From Agrobacterium vitis (GTDB taxonomy: Bacteria; Pseudomonadota; Alphaproteobacteria; Rhizobiales; Rhizobiaceae): a stretch of DNA of 64,000 bases. Positions 16,917 to 25,975 of this stretch are shown here, in pieces (the stretch's first letter is position 1; the number at the start of each line of letters is the position of its first letter). Under the pieces are notes generated by a model. It searched no databases. It had not been told where the DNA came from and saw only the letters and a list, made by a program, of their open reading frames with translations. The position numbers and the translations under genes are program-made. The DNA lies in NCBI RefSeq assembly GCF_013426735.1, contig NZ_AP023272.1, positions 2,524,501 to 2,588,500 on the forward strand, in the 5' to 3' direction.

Positions 16917-18596
16917 CTACCTATCTCGGAACCGATTGGTGATCGGATAACGGCGATCCCGGCCAAAGTTCTTCTTGGTGATCTTCACGCCCGGAGCCGA
17001 CTGGCGGCGCTTGTATTCGGCCAAGTAAAGCAGGTGCTCGATGCGATGCACGGTGGCGATATCATGGCCGCGTGCCAAAATCTCGTCCACCGACATTTCC
17101 TTTTCCACCAGGCATTCCAGAATGTCATCCAGCACCGGATAGGGCGGCAGGCTGTCCTGGTCCTTCTGGTCGGGGCGCAGTTCGGCGGACGGCGCCTTGG
17201 CGATGATGTTTGCCGGAATGACCTCGCCTGCCGGGCCAAGCGCGCCAATTGGCACATGGGCATTGCGCCAGGCCGACAGGGCATAGACCTGCATCTTGTA
17301 GAGGTCCTTGATGGGGTTGAAGCCGCCATTCATGTCGCCATAGAGCGTCGCATAGCCCACCGACATTTCCGATTTATTGCCTGTTGTCACCACCATCGAG
17401 CCGAACTTGTTGGACACCGCCATCAGGATGGTGCCACGGGTGCGGCTTTGCAGGTTTTCCTCGGTAATGCCGCTTTCCGTACCTTCAAACATATCGGCGA
17501 GGCTGGCAAGAAAGCCCTCCACCGGCTCTGAAATCGGCACGATGTCATAATGGCAGCCGAGCGCCTTGGCACAATCGGCAGCATCCTTGAAGCTTTCCTC
17601 GGATGTATAGCGATAGGGCAGCATAATGGTGCGCACCCGCTCATGCCCCAGCGCATCGACGGCCATTGCCGCGCAAATCGCCGAATCAATGCCGCCGGAC
17701 AGGCCGAGAACCACGCTCTTGAAACCGTTTTTGTTCACGTAATCGCGAAAGCCCAGCATGCAGGCGCGATAATCAGCCTCTTCGCCCTCGGGAATAGCTG
17801 AGACCTCGCCGGGCGCACAGCGCCAGCCATCGGCGTCCCGCGTCCAGGTGGTCAGCGCGATTTTTTCCTCGAACTGCGGCATCTGGAAGGCCAGCGTCTT
17901 GTCGGCATTGAAACAGAAACTGGCTCCGTCGAATACCAACTCATCCTGCCCACCAACCTGATTGGCGAAAACCAGCGGCAGACCGCTTTCGATCACCTGG
18001 CGCAGAACGACCTGATACCGAACCTCAAGCTTACCATGATAATAGGGCGACCCATTGGGAACCAGCAGAATTTCTGCACCGCTTTCGGCCAGCGTCTCGC
18101 AAACGCCGAGATCGTTCCAGATCTCCTCGCAGATCGGCACACCCAGCCGCACGCCCCGGAAGTTCACCGGTCCGGGCATGTCGCCTTCGACAAACACCCG
18201 CTTCTCATCGAATTCGCCGTAATTGGGCAGGTCGATCTTGTCGCGCAGGCCGATGATTTTGCCGCCGTCAATGATCGCCACCGAATTATGCCGGCCTTTT
18301 TCACCCTGGCGTGGAAAGCCGACGACGACACCTGGGCCGCCATCGGCGGTATCGGCGGCCAGTTCCTCCACAGCCGCCTTGCAGGCCTGAAGAAAGGCGG
18401 GCTTCAGCACCAGATCTTCCGGCGGATAGCCGGAAATGAACAGCTCGGACAGCAACAGAAGATCAGCCCCCAGCGAGGCCGCCTTGGCGCGGGCGGCGCG
18501 GGCAAGGCTTAGATTGCCCACCACATCGCCCACGGTCGGATTGAACTGAGCCACGGCAATGCGTAGCGTTTCGGGTCTTTGGACTATGTCGCTCAT
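16917..18596 (-). CDS. nadE: Glutamine-dependent NAD+ synthetase
   Basis: This 559-residue two-domain enzyme makes NAD+ from deamido-NAD+, ATP and glutamine. The N-terminal nitrilase-type glutaminase domain (about residues 1-270) shows its Glu-Lys-Cys triad in LLLSELFISGYPPED, LRDKIDLPNYGEFDEKRVF and LGVPICEEIWND. The C-terminal synthetase domain has the PP-loop VLGLSGGIDSAICAAMAVD near residue 300 and TTGNKSEMSVGYATLYGDM. Length is typical of the alphaproteobacterial enzyme. The TolB-like gene follows closely on the same strand. Confidence 0.95.
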   Translation of the reverse strand: MSDIVQRPETLRIAVAQFNPTVGDVVGNLSLARAARAKAASLGADLLLLSELFISGYPPEDLVLKPAFLQACKAAVEELAADTADGGPGVVVGFPRQGEKGRHNSVAIIDGGKIIGLRDKIDLPNYGEFDEKRVFVEGDMPGPVNFRGVRLGVPICEEIWNDLGVCETLAESGAEILLVPNGSPYYHGKLEVRYQVVLRQVIESGLPLVFANQVGGQDELVFDGASFCFNADKTLAFQMPQFEEKIALTTWTRDADGWRCAPGEVSAIPEGEEADYRACMLGFRDYVNKNGFKSVVLGLSGGIDSAICAAMAVDALGHERVRTIMLPYRYTSEESFKDAADCAKALGCHYDIVPISEPVEGFLASLADMFEGTESGITEENLQSRTRGTILMAVSNKFGSMVVTTGNKSEMSVGYATLYGDMNGGFNPIKDLYKMQVYALSAWRNAHVPIGALGPAGEVIPANIIAKAPSAELRPDQKDQDSLPPYPVLDDILECLVEKEMSVDEILARGHDIATVHRIEHLLYLAEYKRRQSAPGVKITKKNFGRDRRYPITNRFRDR

Positions 18597-19263
18597 GGCT
18601 CAAGGTTTAACCCGGCCATCGGTGGACTGCAACGGCCCAAAACACCCTGCTGAAACGAAAAATCGTGCGTTCCTGTTTCCTCAAAAGAGCATGGAGGGCG
18701 CGGCTCCATTTCTGGCAATAAACCGAGAAGATGGATTTTCGCCGCACGCCCCACCTGATATAATTGACAGCAAGGGTCATCTTGCTCGCGTGAATGCCAA
18801 TCAAATATGCTTGAAACTATTTTGAAATATTCAAGTTCTCGAGGGGCCGCACCGTCCCTGATATCGGCAGGAGAATACCAAAGACAGTTTGTTAAACAGG
18901 AATTTTTATTCCCATATATTTTATGGGACAAAGCACGTATGTTTTGAGCATGCTCGTTGCATCGGCACCGCAATGAAAATACAAGGTAGAACGATGATCT
19001 TGGATGAAGATTAACCGGAAGTTTCCTGGCTTACCGCTATTCTTGTTGCCATAGAGCGTTCACTAACAATCTGTTCAAGAATTGCTGCTGGCCTGGCGAA
19101 AATGGTGATTTCGAGAACCGGAACGGAGCGTATTTAATGTACGTGAGTACCGGAAGCGCAGAAAGTGCCATTTGCAGACGGCCAGCGGCAATTCTTGGAT
19201 AGACTGTAAGACAGCCGTCAAAAAACACCTATTGCTCTTTCGTCATTGTCGGGTTCAACACAG
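18597..19263. other. Intergenic region without a recognised gene
   Basis: About 670 bases separate divergent nadE and the winged-helix gene. Short open frames here have no family features, unlikely composition and no ribosome-binding sites. The left part must hold the nadE promoter and the right part that of the next gene. A more AT-rich stretch near 18895-18930 (TTTTTATTCCCATATATTTTATG) is promoter-like. I see no tRNA or riboswitch. Confidence 0.5.
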
Positions 19264-20244
19264 ATGTTGTCATCTCCGCGTTCACAAATCTCATCCCCAT
19301 CCCTTCTAAGCCGAGAGGCAATCGCTGCTCATCCGGCTTTTCCGGAAATCGAGCGGGAAATCGCCCGGCACCTGATCGGGATACATCTTAAGACACCGCG
19401 CCTTTCACGCCTCAAGGCCTGTCACCGCAAATGGTTGATGTCGCATTCCATGTATGCACTCGCCTTGCAACGCGTGCCAGAAGATCCTCTGTCGGGCCTT
19501 ACAGCCTCTCGCTTCATGGACGTGGCGATGCAATTGGGCGCCGCAAGCCGCAATACCGCAGCGTCATTTCTGGCCGAACTGTCCGCCTATAAATTCATCG
19601 AGGAAATAGAAAACCCAGCCGATCGGCGAATGCGTATCCTGGTGCCAACGGCAGCAACCGAGGCCGCGATGATCTCCTGGTTTCTGGGCCATTTGGACTG
19701 CCTTGACCGGCTGGACGACGGAGGCCGCCGCGCGCTGGCCGATGCCAATCCGCTTATTTTCAGGATTGCTCAGCCGATGATTGCCCAGGCTTTGGTGGTG
19801 GACCCCGATTGGCGCATGCCGCGTGAAACGATTGCTCCGTTTCTCAATTCGGACATGGGCGGCATGGTGCTGCATGGCATGATCAGCCAGATCCCGGATC
19901 ATCCCGATGCCGATGGGCTCTATCGGCTGGGACCCATCAGCCTCGCCGCGCTTGGAGAGACCTATCTGATCTCGATCACCAACCTGAAGCGGATGTTCAA
20001 GAAGTCGCAGGAAGAAGAACTGCTGGGTTGGGAATTGCCCCGCCGCCGCGGCAATGTCTGGCTGTCACAGCGTTTTGTCGATGATTACTTCCATTGGCAA
20101 TCGACCAAGTTCGAAGCCATCAACACCGCCTTTTGGAACGCTGCCGCACAGGTCAACGTTTTGACGCCGTATCAAACCGAACAAACGAGAGCTGAGTTGT
20201 CCCAAGCTGAAAAGGCCAGAGCAGACTTCAAAGTGTTTTCTTGA
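19264..20244 (+). CDS. Uncharacterised protein with two winged-helix-like segments
   Basis: I do not recognise a named family. The 326-residue protein has a helix-rich N-terminal half that looks like a MarR-type winged helix (about residues 65-125: LSGLTASRFMDVAMQLGAAS, then a wing ENPADRRMRILVPTAA) and a second helix-turn-helix-like part near residues 235-285 (LISITNLKRMFKKSQEEELL). A TTG six codons upstream at 19246 could be the start; neither start has a clear ribosome-binding site. Its end overlaps the convergent lpxXL gene by 17 bp. A role in transcription is plausible only from the fold impression. Confidence 0.6.
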   Translation: MLSSPRSQISSPSLLSREAIAAHPAFPEIEREIARHLIGIHLKTPRLSRLKACHRKWLMSHSMYALALQRVPEDPLSGLTASRFMDVAMQLGAASRNTAASFLAELSAYKFIEEIENPADRRMRILVPTAATEAAMISWFLGHLDCLDRLDDGGRRALADANPLIFRIAQPMIAQALVVDPDWRMPRETIAPFLNSDMGGMVLHGMISQIPDHPDADGLYRLGPISLAALGETYLISITNLKRMFKKSQEEELLGWELPRRRGNVWLSQRFVDDYFHWQSTKFEAINTAFWNAAAQVNVLTPYQTEQTRAELSQAEKARADFKVFS

Positions 20245-21166
20245 TATTCCAGCGGTCGTGATACCAGAGCCATTGCTCTGGATATTCGCGCACCCAGCTC
20301 TCCACCTTGTCGTTCAGCATTTGCGCCGTGGCCTGCACATCGACACGGCCTTGACCATCCTTGGGTATGTCCACCTTCGGTTCGATTTCCAGCCGGTAGC
20401 GATTGCCTGGCAGACGAATGCAGCGGGCCGGATAGATATCGCAGCCGAACTGTCGCACCAGCTTGGCCAGTAGCGGATTGGTGCGCACTTCGCTACCAAA
20501 GAATGTCGTGGGCTGGCCCTTCTTGAACTTCTGATCGACCAGCACGCCGACCCCCTTGCCTGCTTCCAGCTGGCGGGCCAGATGAAAGGACGAACCGGCA
20601 TGGGAGGGCACGAGATTGCCCATCCGCGCCCGGCGGAAATCGAACACCATGTCGGCGATATAGGGATTATTGGGCGGGCGAAACAGCACCGTCACATATA
20701 AGCCGAAGGCAGCGCCCGCCACCGGCAACATTTCAAAATTGCCGGTATGGCCGGTAAAAACGATGAACGGGCGCGGATTTTCCAACAGGTCCATAAAGAT
20801 CGGAATGCCGGAAACCTCGACGCGGCCCTCTCCCTGCTTTTCAGGGTCGAAATCGAACAGCTCGTCCAGAAACACATATTCGGCGATCTGCCGGCCCATA
20901 TGGCCCCAGGCTGCCAGCGCGATGGTCTCGATCTCCGCCTCGGATTTTTCCGGAAAGGCATTGCGCAGATTGGTCAGCATCAACCGGTGGCGCTTCAGCT
21001 TCGGCCCAATGAACCGCACCAGCCGATCAGCACCGTTCAAGGCTTTATCGGCAGGAAACAGTTTCAGCAGCGTCAGCAAGACCAGGATGAACTTGGCCAC
21101 CAGCCATTGCGGAAATCTCCGCAGGCCCAGCACGACCTTTGTCAGAACCCGGCGGAGCATGATCAA
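20228..21166 (-). CDS. lpxXL: Lipid A very-long-chain (C28) acyltransferase
   Basis: This is a 312-residue LpxL/HtrB-family acyltransferase, last gene of the acpXL cluster. It should transfer the 27-hydroxyoctacosanoyl chain from AcpXL to lipid A at the inner membrane. An N-terminal hydrophobic segment (about residues 20-38) anchors it. The catalytic H-x4-E motif is HTGNFE near residue 140, and GVGVLVDQKFKKG and PARCIRLPGNRY are family blocks. The start overlaps the stop of the dehydrogenase gene by four bases, so the genes are coupled. Confidence 0.93.
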   Translation of the reverse strand: MIMLRRVLTKVVLGLRRFPQWLVAKFILVLLTLLKLFPADKALNGADRLVRFIGPKLKRHRLMLTNLRNAFPEKSEAEIETIALAAWGHMGRQIAEYVFLDELFDFDPEKQGEGRVEVSGIPIFMDLLENPRPFIVFTGHTGNFEMLPVAGAAFGLYVTVLFRPPNNPYIADMVFDFRRARMGNLVPSHAGSSFHLARQLEAGKGVGVLVDQKFKKGQPTTFFGSEVRTNPLLAKLVRQFGCDIYPARCIRLPGNRYRLEIEPKVDIPKDGQGRVDVQATAQMLNDKVESWVREYPEQWLWYHDRWNIKKTL

Positions 21167-22191
21167 TCCATTTTCAGGATGATTTTGCCAAAGATCTGGC
21201 GGCTTTCCATCCGTGTCAGCGCCACATCGATGTCCTCGAATGTCACCTGCGTATCGATAACGGGATGAACGAGGCCACGGGCCATCTTCTGCATGGCATT
21301 GGCCATGTTTTCCATTCGGCAGCCAAACGAGCCGAGCAGTTTCAATTGCTGCTGGAACAACATCATCAGATTCAGGTCAGTCGAAACGCCGGAGGTCGAG
21401 CCACAGGTCACAAGGCGCCCACCGCGTTTCATGCACAGCATGGAGCCAGCCCAGGTATCCTTACCGACATGTTCGAATACAACATCAACGCCCTTCTTCT
21501 TGGTCAGCTTGCGCACCACGCCTTCAAACCGGTCCGTACGGTAGTTGATGACGTGATCGGCACCCAGCGCCCGCGCCCGCTCGATCTTGTCGTCCGAGCC
21601 AACCGTGGTGATCACCGTACAACCAATCTTCTTGGCCAGTTGAATGGCCGCCGAACCAATGCCGGAGCCGCCAGCATGGACGAGAATGGTTTCACCCGGC
21701 TCCAACCTGGCATTGTCGAACAGCATGTGTTCAACGGTGCCGAAAGTGACCGGTGCAAGCGCTGCGGCAATGGCATCGACGCCGGGAGGTGCCGGAACCA
21801 GCAGACGGGCCGGAATATTGATCTTTTCCTGTGCAAAGCCATCAAGGTGGAAACCATACACACCACCGACATGTTCGCAAAGATTGTCGCGACCTTCACG
21901 GCAGGGCTTGCAGAGGCCGCAGGTGCGCGCGCCATAGACCGCCGCCAGCTGGCCAGGCAGAATATTGCCGACGCCGGGGCCGATGGCTTCGACCACGCCG
22001 GAGGCTTCCGCCCCGATCACCAGCGGCATCTTGCGCTTGGCAAAGGCCATGCCACGCCAGCCCCAGACATCGATATGGTTCAGCGCCACCGCCTTGACCC
22101 GCAGCGTCACTTCACCGGGACCGGGCGCATCCGGCTCCGGCAGGTCGGTGATTTCAAGCTTACGGTCTTCGATCAATTGCAATGCGCGCAT
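21163..22191 (-). CDS. Zinc-type alcohol dehydrogenase-like protein of the VLCFA cluster
   Basis: This is a 342-residue medium-chain dehydrogenase/reductase. The GroES-like N-terminal domain keeps the structural zinc cysteines (RTCGLCKPCREGRDNLCEH), and the NAD(P)-binding motif is VHAGGSGIGSAAIQLAKKIG near residue 165. The usual catalytic-zinc positions look changed: GHE is GAE in VIGAEASGVVEAIG, and the first ligand region reads NHIDVWGWRG without Cys. It lies between fabF and lpxXL in the conserved cluster, where it probably reduces an intermediate of the very-long-chain acyl chain. Confidence 0.88.
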   Translation of the reverse strand: MRALQLIEDRKLEITDLPEPDAPGPGEVTLRVKAVALNHIDVWGWRGMAFAKRKMPLVIGAEASGVVEAIGPGVGNILPGQLAAVYGARTCGLCKPCREGRDNLCEHVGGVYGFHLDGFAQEKINIPARLLVPAPPGVDAIAAALAPVTFGTVEHMLFDNARLEPGETILVHAGGSGIGSAAIQLAKKIGCTVITTVGSDDKIERARALGADHVINYRTDRFEGVVRKLTKKKGVDVVFEHVGKDTWAGSMLCMKRGGRLVTCGSTSGVSTDLNLMMLFQQQLKLLGSFGCRMENMANAMQKMARGLVHPVIDTQVTFEDIDVALTRMESRQIFGKIILKMD

Positions 22192-22267
22192 GGCTATCTT
22201 CCTTCGCCCGAGGGCTTATCTTCTTGTCTTTCCTGTCCCGGTCGTGGCCGGGCCGGGTGAAGCCTTA

Positions 22268-23569
22268 TCAGGCAGGTTCAAGGGTCATGACAAGGCTGGC
22301 ATTCTGCCCACCAAAGCCGAAACTATTGGACAGCACAGCCGAAACCTGTGCGTCGCGCTTGACGTTCGGCACCACATCCAGCTCCACAGTCGGATCGGGA
22401 TTGGTATAGTTGATGGTTGGCGGCAGGGTACCAGTCAGCATGGTCTGGATCGAAAATACCGCCTCAACCGCGCCGGCTGCCGTCAGCGTGTGGCCAATCA
22501 TCGACTTGTTGGACGAGACCGGGATCTGGTCCTTCAACCGCTCACCAAACACCGACAGCATGGCCCCATATTCCATCTTGTCGTTTTCCGGCGTCGATGT
22601 GCCATGGGCATTGATATAGCCGATGCCGTCATCGGAAAGACCTGCATCTTCAAGTGCTGCGCGGATGGTGGCAATGGCCGGGCCGCCATCCGGTGAGGAA
22701 CGAGTGCGGTGGAAATGGTCGGCCTTTTCGCCACAGCCCTTCATGATGCCAAGCACCTTGGCGCCACGGGCAATGGCGGCTTCGAGCGATTCCAGCACCA
22801 GCGTTGCGGCACCTTCGGCGATGACGAAACCGTCGCGATCCTTGCTGAAGGGCTTGGACGCCTTTTCCGGCGGATCGTTCTGGGTGGACAGCGCCGAAAG
22901 CAGCGCAAACCGGATCAGCGCCTCGGCACCGACGGAACCATCGGTTGCCACCGTCAGCGCCCGGTCCGTGCGGCCCTGACGAATGGCCTCGACGCCAAGC
23001 TGAATGGCCGTCGCGCCCGAAGCACAGGCCGTGGACAAGGTCACTGGCAGGCCGCGTGTACCGAACCGGTCTGCAAGCCGCTCGGAAATCGAGCCGAACT
23101 GTACGGCCTCCAGAAACACCGGATCAGCCTCAGCACGCATGGCAGCCAGCAGCCGCTGATAGGCATGGCCCTCGGCGGTTTCGGCAGGCGCCCGTTCTGC
23201 AAGCGCAAAGCGATCATCCCATTCCGGCTCGACCGGAGGGGCAGCCAGAAACAACGGACCCTCGAAATCGCCGGACAGGCCAGCCTGGGCCAGCGCCTCG
23301 ATGGTGGTTTCCCGTGCCATGGCATAGGAACGCTCTACGGCATTGATGGCCGGAATATCGATGAAGTCCACCGTGCCGCTGATGCGAGTGTTGAGGCCCT
23401 CAGTCGGAAACCGGGTGATCTTGTGGATGCCGGACACGCCACCGGTCAGCTTTGCCCAGTTGTCGGCAAGCCCTTGACCGAGCGAGGTGATGACGCCCAT
23501 GCCGGTGACGGCGATGATCGGACGACCGAGATGATCCTTGAAACGGGACTCAAAACCGGATTGTGTCAT
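22268..23569 (-). CDS. Beta-ketoacyl-ACP synthase (FabF-type) of the VLCFA cluster
   Basis: This is a 433-residue condensing enzyme with a complete Cys-His-His triad: STACASGATAIQLG (Cys), NAHGTSTPENDKMEYG (His) and SMIGHTLTAAGAVEAVF (His). It should elongate acyl chains on AcpXL toward C28. The ATG at 23569 follows GAGGAGAGA and gives the family N-terminus (RPIIAVTGMGVITSLGQ); an upstream in-frame ATG lies within the neighbouring gene. It follows the cysteine-less paralogue by 10 bp, which suggests a heterodimer. Confidence 0.93.
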   Translation of the reverse strand: MTQSGFESRFKDHLGRPIIAVTGMGVITSLGQGLADNWAKLTGGVSGIHKITRFPTEGLNTRISGTVDFIDIPAINAVERSYAMARETTIEALAQAGLSGDFEGPLFLAAPPVEPEWDDRFALAERAPAETAEGHAYQRLLAAMRAEADPVFLEAVQFGSISERLADRFGTRGLPVTLSTACASGATAIQLGVEAIRQGRTDRALTVATDGSVGAEALIRFALLSALSTQNDPPEKASKPFSKDRDGFVIAEGAATLVLESLEAAIARGAKVLGIMKGCGEKADHFHRTRSSPDGGPAIATIRAALEDAGLSDDGIGYINAHGTSTPENDKMEYGAMLSVFGERLKDQIPVSSNKSMIGHTLTAAGAVEAVFSIQTMLTGTLPPTINYTNPDPTVELDVVPNVKRDAQVSAVLSNSFGFGGQNASLVMTLEPA

Positions 23570-23579
23570 GTCTCTCTCC

Positions 23580-24785
23580 TCACGCCTCAGCCGACAAATG
23601 GGCCATGCCTTCGCCACGAACATACCCGACCGTGGTGACAATCGCCTGGCGTGCCGGTTTGGTCATCGCCGCTTCGCCGGTAGGATCGAAAGCCGGAACA
23701 ATGGTTTTTCCATCAAGCGCCAGCGCCGCCAGCGCCAGCCCGAGCGGAAACTGCGCTTCCAGCCCGTGGCCTGTTATGCCAGCGAAACCGCGAATGGCCG
23801 CACCTGGAAAGGCTTTTTCCAGTGCCGTCTTTTCCCGTGCAGAAATCTCATGCATGCCGCTTGCACCCGACAGGACCAGCGCATCTGCGCCAATATCCCT
23901 GCCGACAGAACCCGCCATGCGGCTCAAACGCTTTTCCAACCCGCCATTGGCACGCTGGCCACGGTCGCCTTCGATGGCGTCAAGCACGGCGTAGATATGC
24001 GCGCCTCGCGCCTCAGCGTAAGCACGCTGTTCCAGAACAAGAAACGCGCCGACCGTGCCGAGAATCATGCCACCGCCTTCGCCTGACTGGCGCTGCCAAA
24101 GTGGCTTCCAGGGGCCGGTCGTATGGGCCTGAATGCCCTCCACCAGCAGAAAAATATCATCACGATCAGCCACGAACGCACCGCCCACCAGCGAATGGGT
24201 GGATTGACCGGCGCGGATGCGCGCAAACGCCGTTTCGATGGCGGAAATCCCGGCCGCCTCTTCGCCCATAAAGGTACGCGAGGACCCCGTGACCTTGTGG
24301 ACGATGGAAATATTACCCGCCATCAGGTTAGAGAGCTGGGCCAGAAACAGGGTCGGACGCAGCTCAGTCGTCAGCTTTTCATTGACCAGCTGGGCGCGGT
24401 CGTTGCGCTTCAAGCCTTCATTGACGATCAACGTATCGACATTGATGTCGCGCTCGCCGCCACCGGCGGCCACGATCATGTCCATCGTGGCGCAGGCCTG
24501 CACATCATCCTTCAGCCCGGCATCGTCGAGCGCCAGACCGGCGGCATAGACACCCAGCCGCTGCCAGTTTTCCATCTGCCGCTGGTCGCCGCGCTTGGCG
24601 ATCTGGGTAGACCAGTCGATCTGCGGCATCGGATGAATAGGATAAGGCGCAAATTTTTCCACCTCGACCGGCGGCACAGCTGCCGTTCCCGCAGCCAGAA
24701 GCGCAAGATGCGGCTCCTTGCCGGTTCCGTGGCAGCTGACAATGCCAATGCCGGTGATCACCACATCGTTGGGCGTCTTATGCAT
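23580..24785 (-). CDS. FabF-like ketosynthase paralogue lacking the active-site cysteine
   Basis: This is a 401-residue thiolase-fold protein beginning VVITGIGIVSCHGTG. Where a ketosynthase has T-A-C-A-S-G, this one reads SSRTFMGEEAAGISAIE, so no cysteine is at the nucleophile position. The second histidine region is kept (GITGHGLEAQFPLG), while the first NAHGTST block is not recognisable. This pattern resembles a chain-length factor that pairs with an active ketosynthase. The partner would be the enzyme encoded 10 bp downstream. That pairing is inferred. Confidence 0.88.
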   Translation of the reverse strand: MHKTPNDVVITGIGIVSCHGTGKEPHLALLAAGTAAVPPVEVEKFAPYPIHPMPQIDWSTQIAKRGDQRQMENWQRLGVYAAGLALDDAGLKDDVQACATMDMIVAAGGGERDINVDTLIVNEGLKRNDRAQLVNEKLTTELRPTLFLAQLSNLMAGNISIVHKVTGSSRTFMGEEAAGISAIETAFARIRAGQSTHSLVGGAFVADRDDIFLLVEGIQAHTTGPWKPLWQRQSGEGGGMILGTVGAFLVLEQRAYAEARGAHIYAVLDAIEGDRGQRANGGLEKRLSRMAGSVGRDIGADALVLSGASGMHEISAREKTALEKAFPGAAIRGFAGITGHGLEAQFPLGLALAALALDGKTIVPAFDPTGEAAMTKPARQAIVTTVGYVRGEGMAHLSAEA

Positions 24786-24917
24786 GTCTATAACCTCTTC
24801 AGCAATGCCGGGCGCTCAGCGCCAGCACTGCGACATACCGTCCATTCCCAGGTCCGAGCCGGAAAGCTCCAAGGCCTGCAAGGGCCGCCATGCCCTACTC
24901 CGACAGACGGCTTTACG

Positions 24918-24952
24918 CAATAAGGCCGCGCACAAAAGCCGCGGCCTTATTG
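24918..24952 (-). other. Strong hairpin in the fabZ-fabF intergenic spacer
   Basis: A perfect 13-bp inverted repeat (arms 24918-24930 and 24940-24952, CAATAAGGCCGCG and its complement) lies in the 289-bp spacer between fabZ and the downstream synthase genes. No T-run follows on the minus strand, so it is more likely an attenuator or message-processing site than a full terminator. A weaker inverted repeat with GAATCCG/CGGATTC arms lies near 24976-25013. Confidence 0.55.
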
Positions 24953-25074
24953 ACGAAACTTTAAAGATCTCACTTAGAATCCGCCAGGTTCCTGTTGAAC
25001 CAGACGGATTCTCACTCTCTTTGTTTGAGTTTGTCTTTTCAGGAAAACGGGAGTCCAAATTTACCTGATAAACC

Positions 25075-25548
25075 CTAGCTCGCAGCAGCAATGGCCGCCA
25101 TCAAGCCAATCTGCTCAGCGCGGCTGCGGACGATATCGCCAAGCGGCACTTCGTCAAAAGACATGGTGCGCAGCTTCAACTGGCAATCCGCGACTTTCTT
25201 GCCGTCAGAGGTGATCTTTGCCTTGGTGACGGCAAAACCGGACCCTTCGTGCTCCAGATGCGCCTCGATATCCAGAACCGCGTTCGGTTCGACAAAGCTG
25301 CGCATCTTGGCACCGTCTACCGACATCAGGAATGGCATCGAGGCAAACTTCGTCACCGCCAGCACCAACAGGCCCGACGCCTGCGCCATGGTTTCGATCA
25401 ACAGAACGCCGGGCACCAAAGGCATGCCCGGAAAATGCCCCTCGAACACGGGGCTATTTTCCGGCACCACCGATTGGGCCTTCAAGGTCAGGGCAGACAG
25501 ATCCACCGTCTCAACCTTGTCGATCATCTGGAAATATTCCAGCAGCAT
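25075..25548 (-). CDS. fabZ: 3-hydroxyacyl-ACP dehydratase (FabZ-type) of the VLCFA cluster
   Basis: This is a 157-residue hot-dog-fold dehydratase. The catalytic histidine lies in FEGHFPGMPLVPGVLLIETM, whose Glu is the second catalytic residue, and ASGLLVLAV and KMRSFVEPNAVLDIEAHLEH follow. It removes water from 3-hydroxyacyl-AcpXL during chain elongation. It stands 41 bp after acpXL on the same strand and is expected to be co-transcribed. It is probably the cluster-specific paralogue rather than the housekeeping FabZ. Confidence 0.93.
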   Translation of the reverse strand: MLLEYFQMIDKVETVDLSALTLKAQSVVPENSPVFEGHFPGMPLVPGVLLIETMAQASGLLVLAVTKFASMPFLMSVDGAKMRSFVEPNAVLDIEAHLEHEGSGFAVTKAKITSDGKKVADCQLKLRTMSFDEVPLGDIVRSRAEQIGLMAAIAAAS

Positions 25549-25589
25549 TCACAGATCTCCTGGCAATGGCAGTGACAATCCTGAGAAGA

Positions 25590-25868
25590 TCAAGCCTTGG
25601 CGGCCCTGAGTTCGTCGATCTTGGAGCAGAGGTTCTTCAGCACGAAATATTCTTCCGTGGAAACCTTGCCTTCATTAACGTCCTGGGTCCACTGCTCGAG
25701 TGGAATCTTGATGCCGAATTCCTTGTCGATCGCGAAAACGATGTCGAGGAAATCGAGGCTGTCGATTCCCAGGTCATCAATCGTATGGCTCTCAGGGGTG
25801 ATGGTTTCCCGATCGATCTCGCTGGTCTCAGCAATAATGTCGGCAACTTTGTCAAATGTAGCGGTCAC
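25590..25868 (-). CDS. acpXL: Acyl carrier protein AcpXL
   Basis: This 92-residue carrier protein holds the very-long-chain acyl group destined for lipid A. The phosphopantetheine attachment serine is in [20 protein letters not shown] near residue 37. It is longer than the housekeeping ACP (about 78 residues), as expected for AcpXL, with the extended [13 protein letters not shown] and C-terminal [16 protein letters not shown]. It is the first gene of the minus-strand cluster, so the operon promoter should lie in 25869-25975, downstream of the hemN stop. Confidence 0.95.
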   Translation of the reverse strand: MTATFDKVADIIAETSEIDRETITPESHTIDDLGIDSLDFLDIVFAIDKEFGIKIPLEQWTQDVNEGKVSTEEYFVLKNLCSKIDELRAAKA

Positions 25869-25975
25869 GCCAATTATCCTTCAGAATTTCAAATTCAGCG
25901 TCCCACATAGGCAAAACTCGGACAAAAGCCAATGGCCTGTTTTGTGCGCCCCTAGCAAAAATGCAGACCTATTCC

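Noticed and set aside
24918..24952. Hairpin as a full terminator between fabZ and the synthase genes
   Set aside because: There is no T-tract on the minus strand, and splitting the conserved cluster would be unexpected; it is kept as an attenuator-like hairpin.
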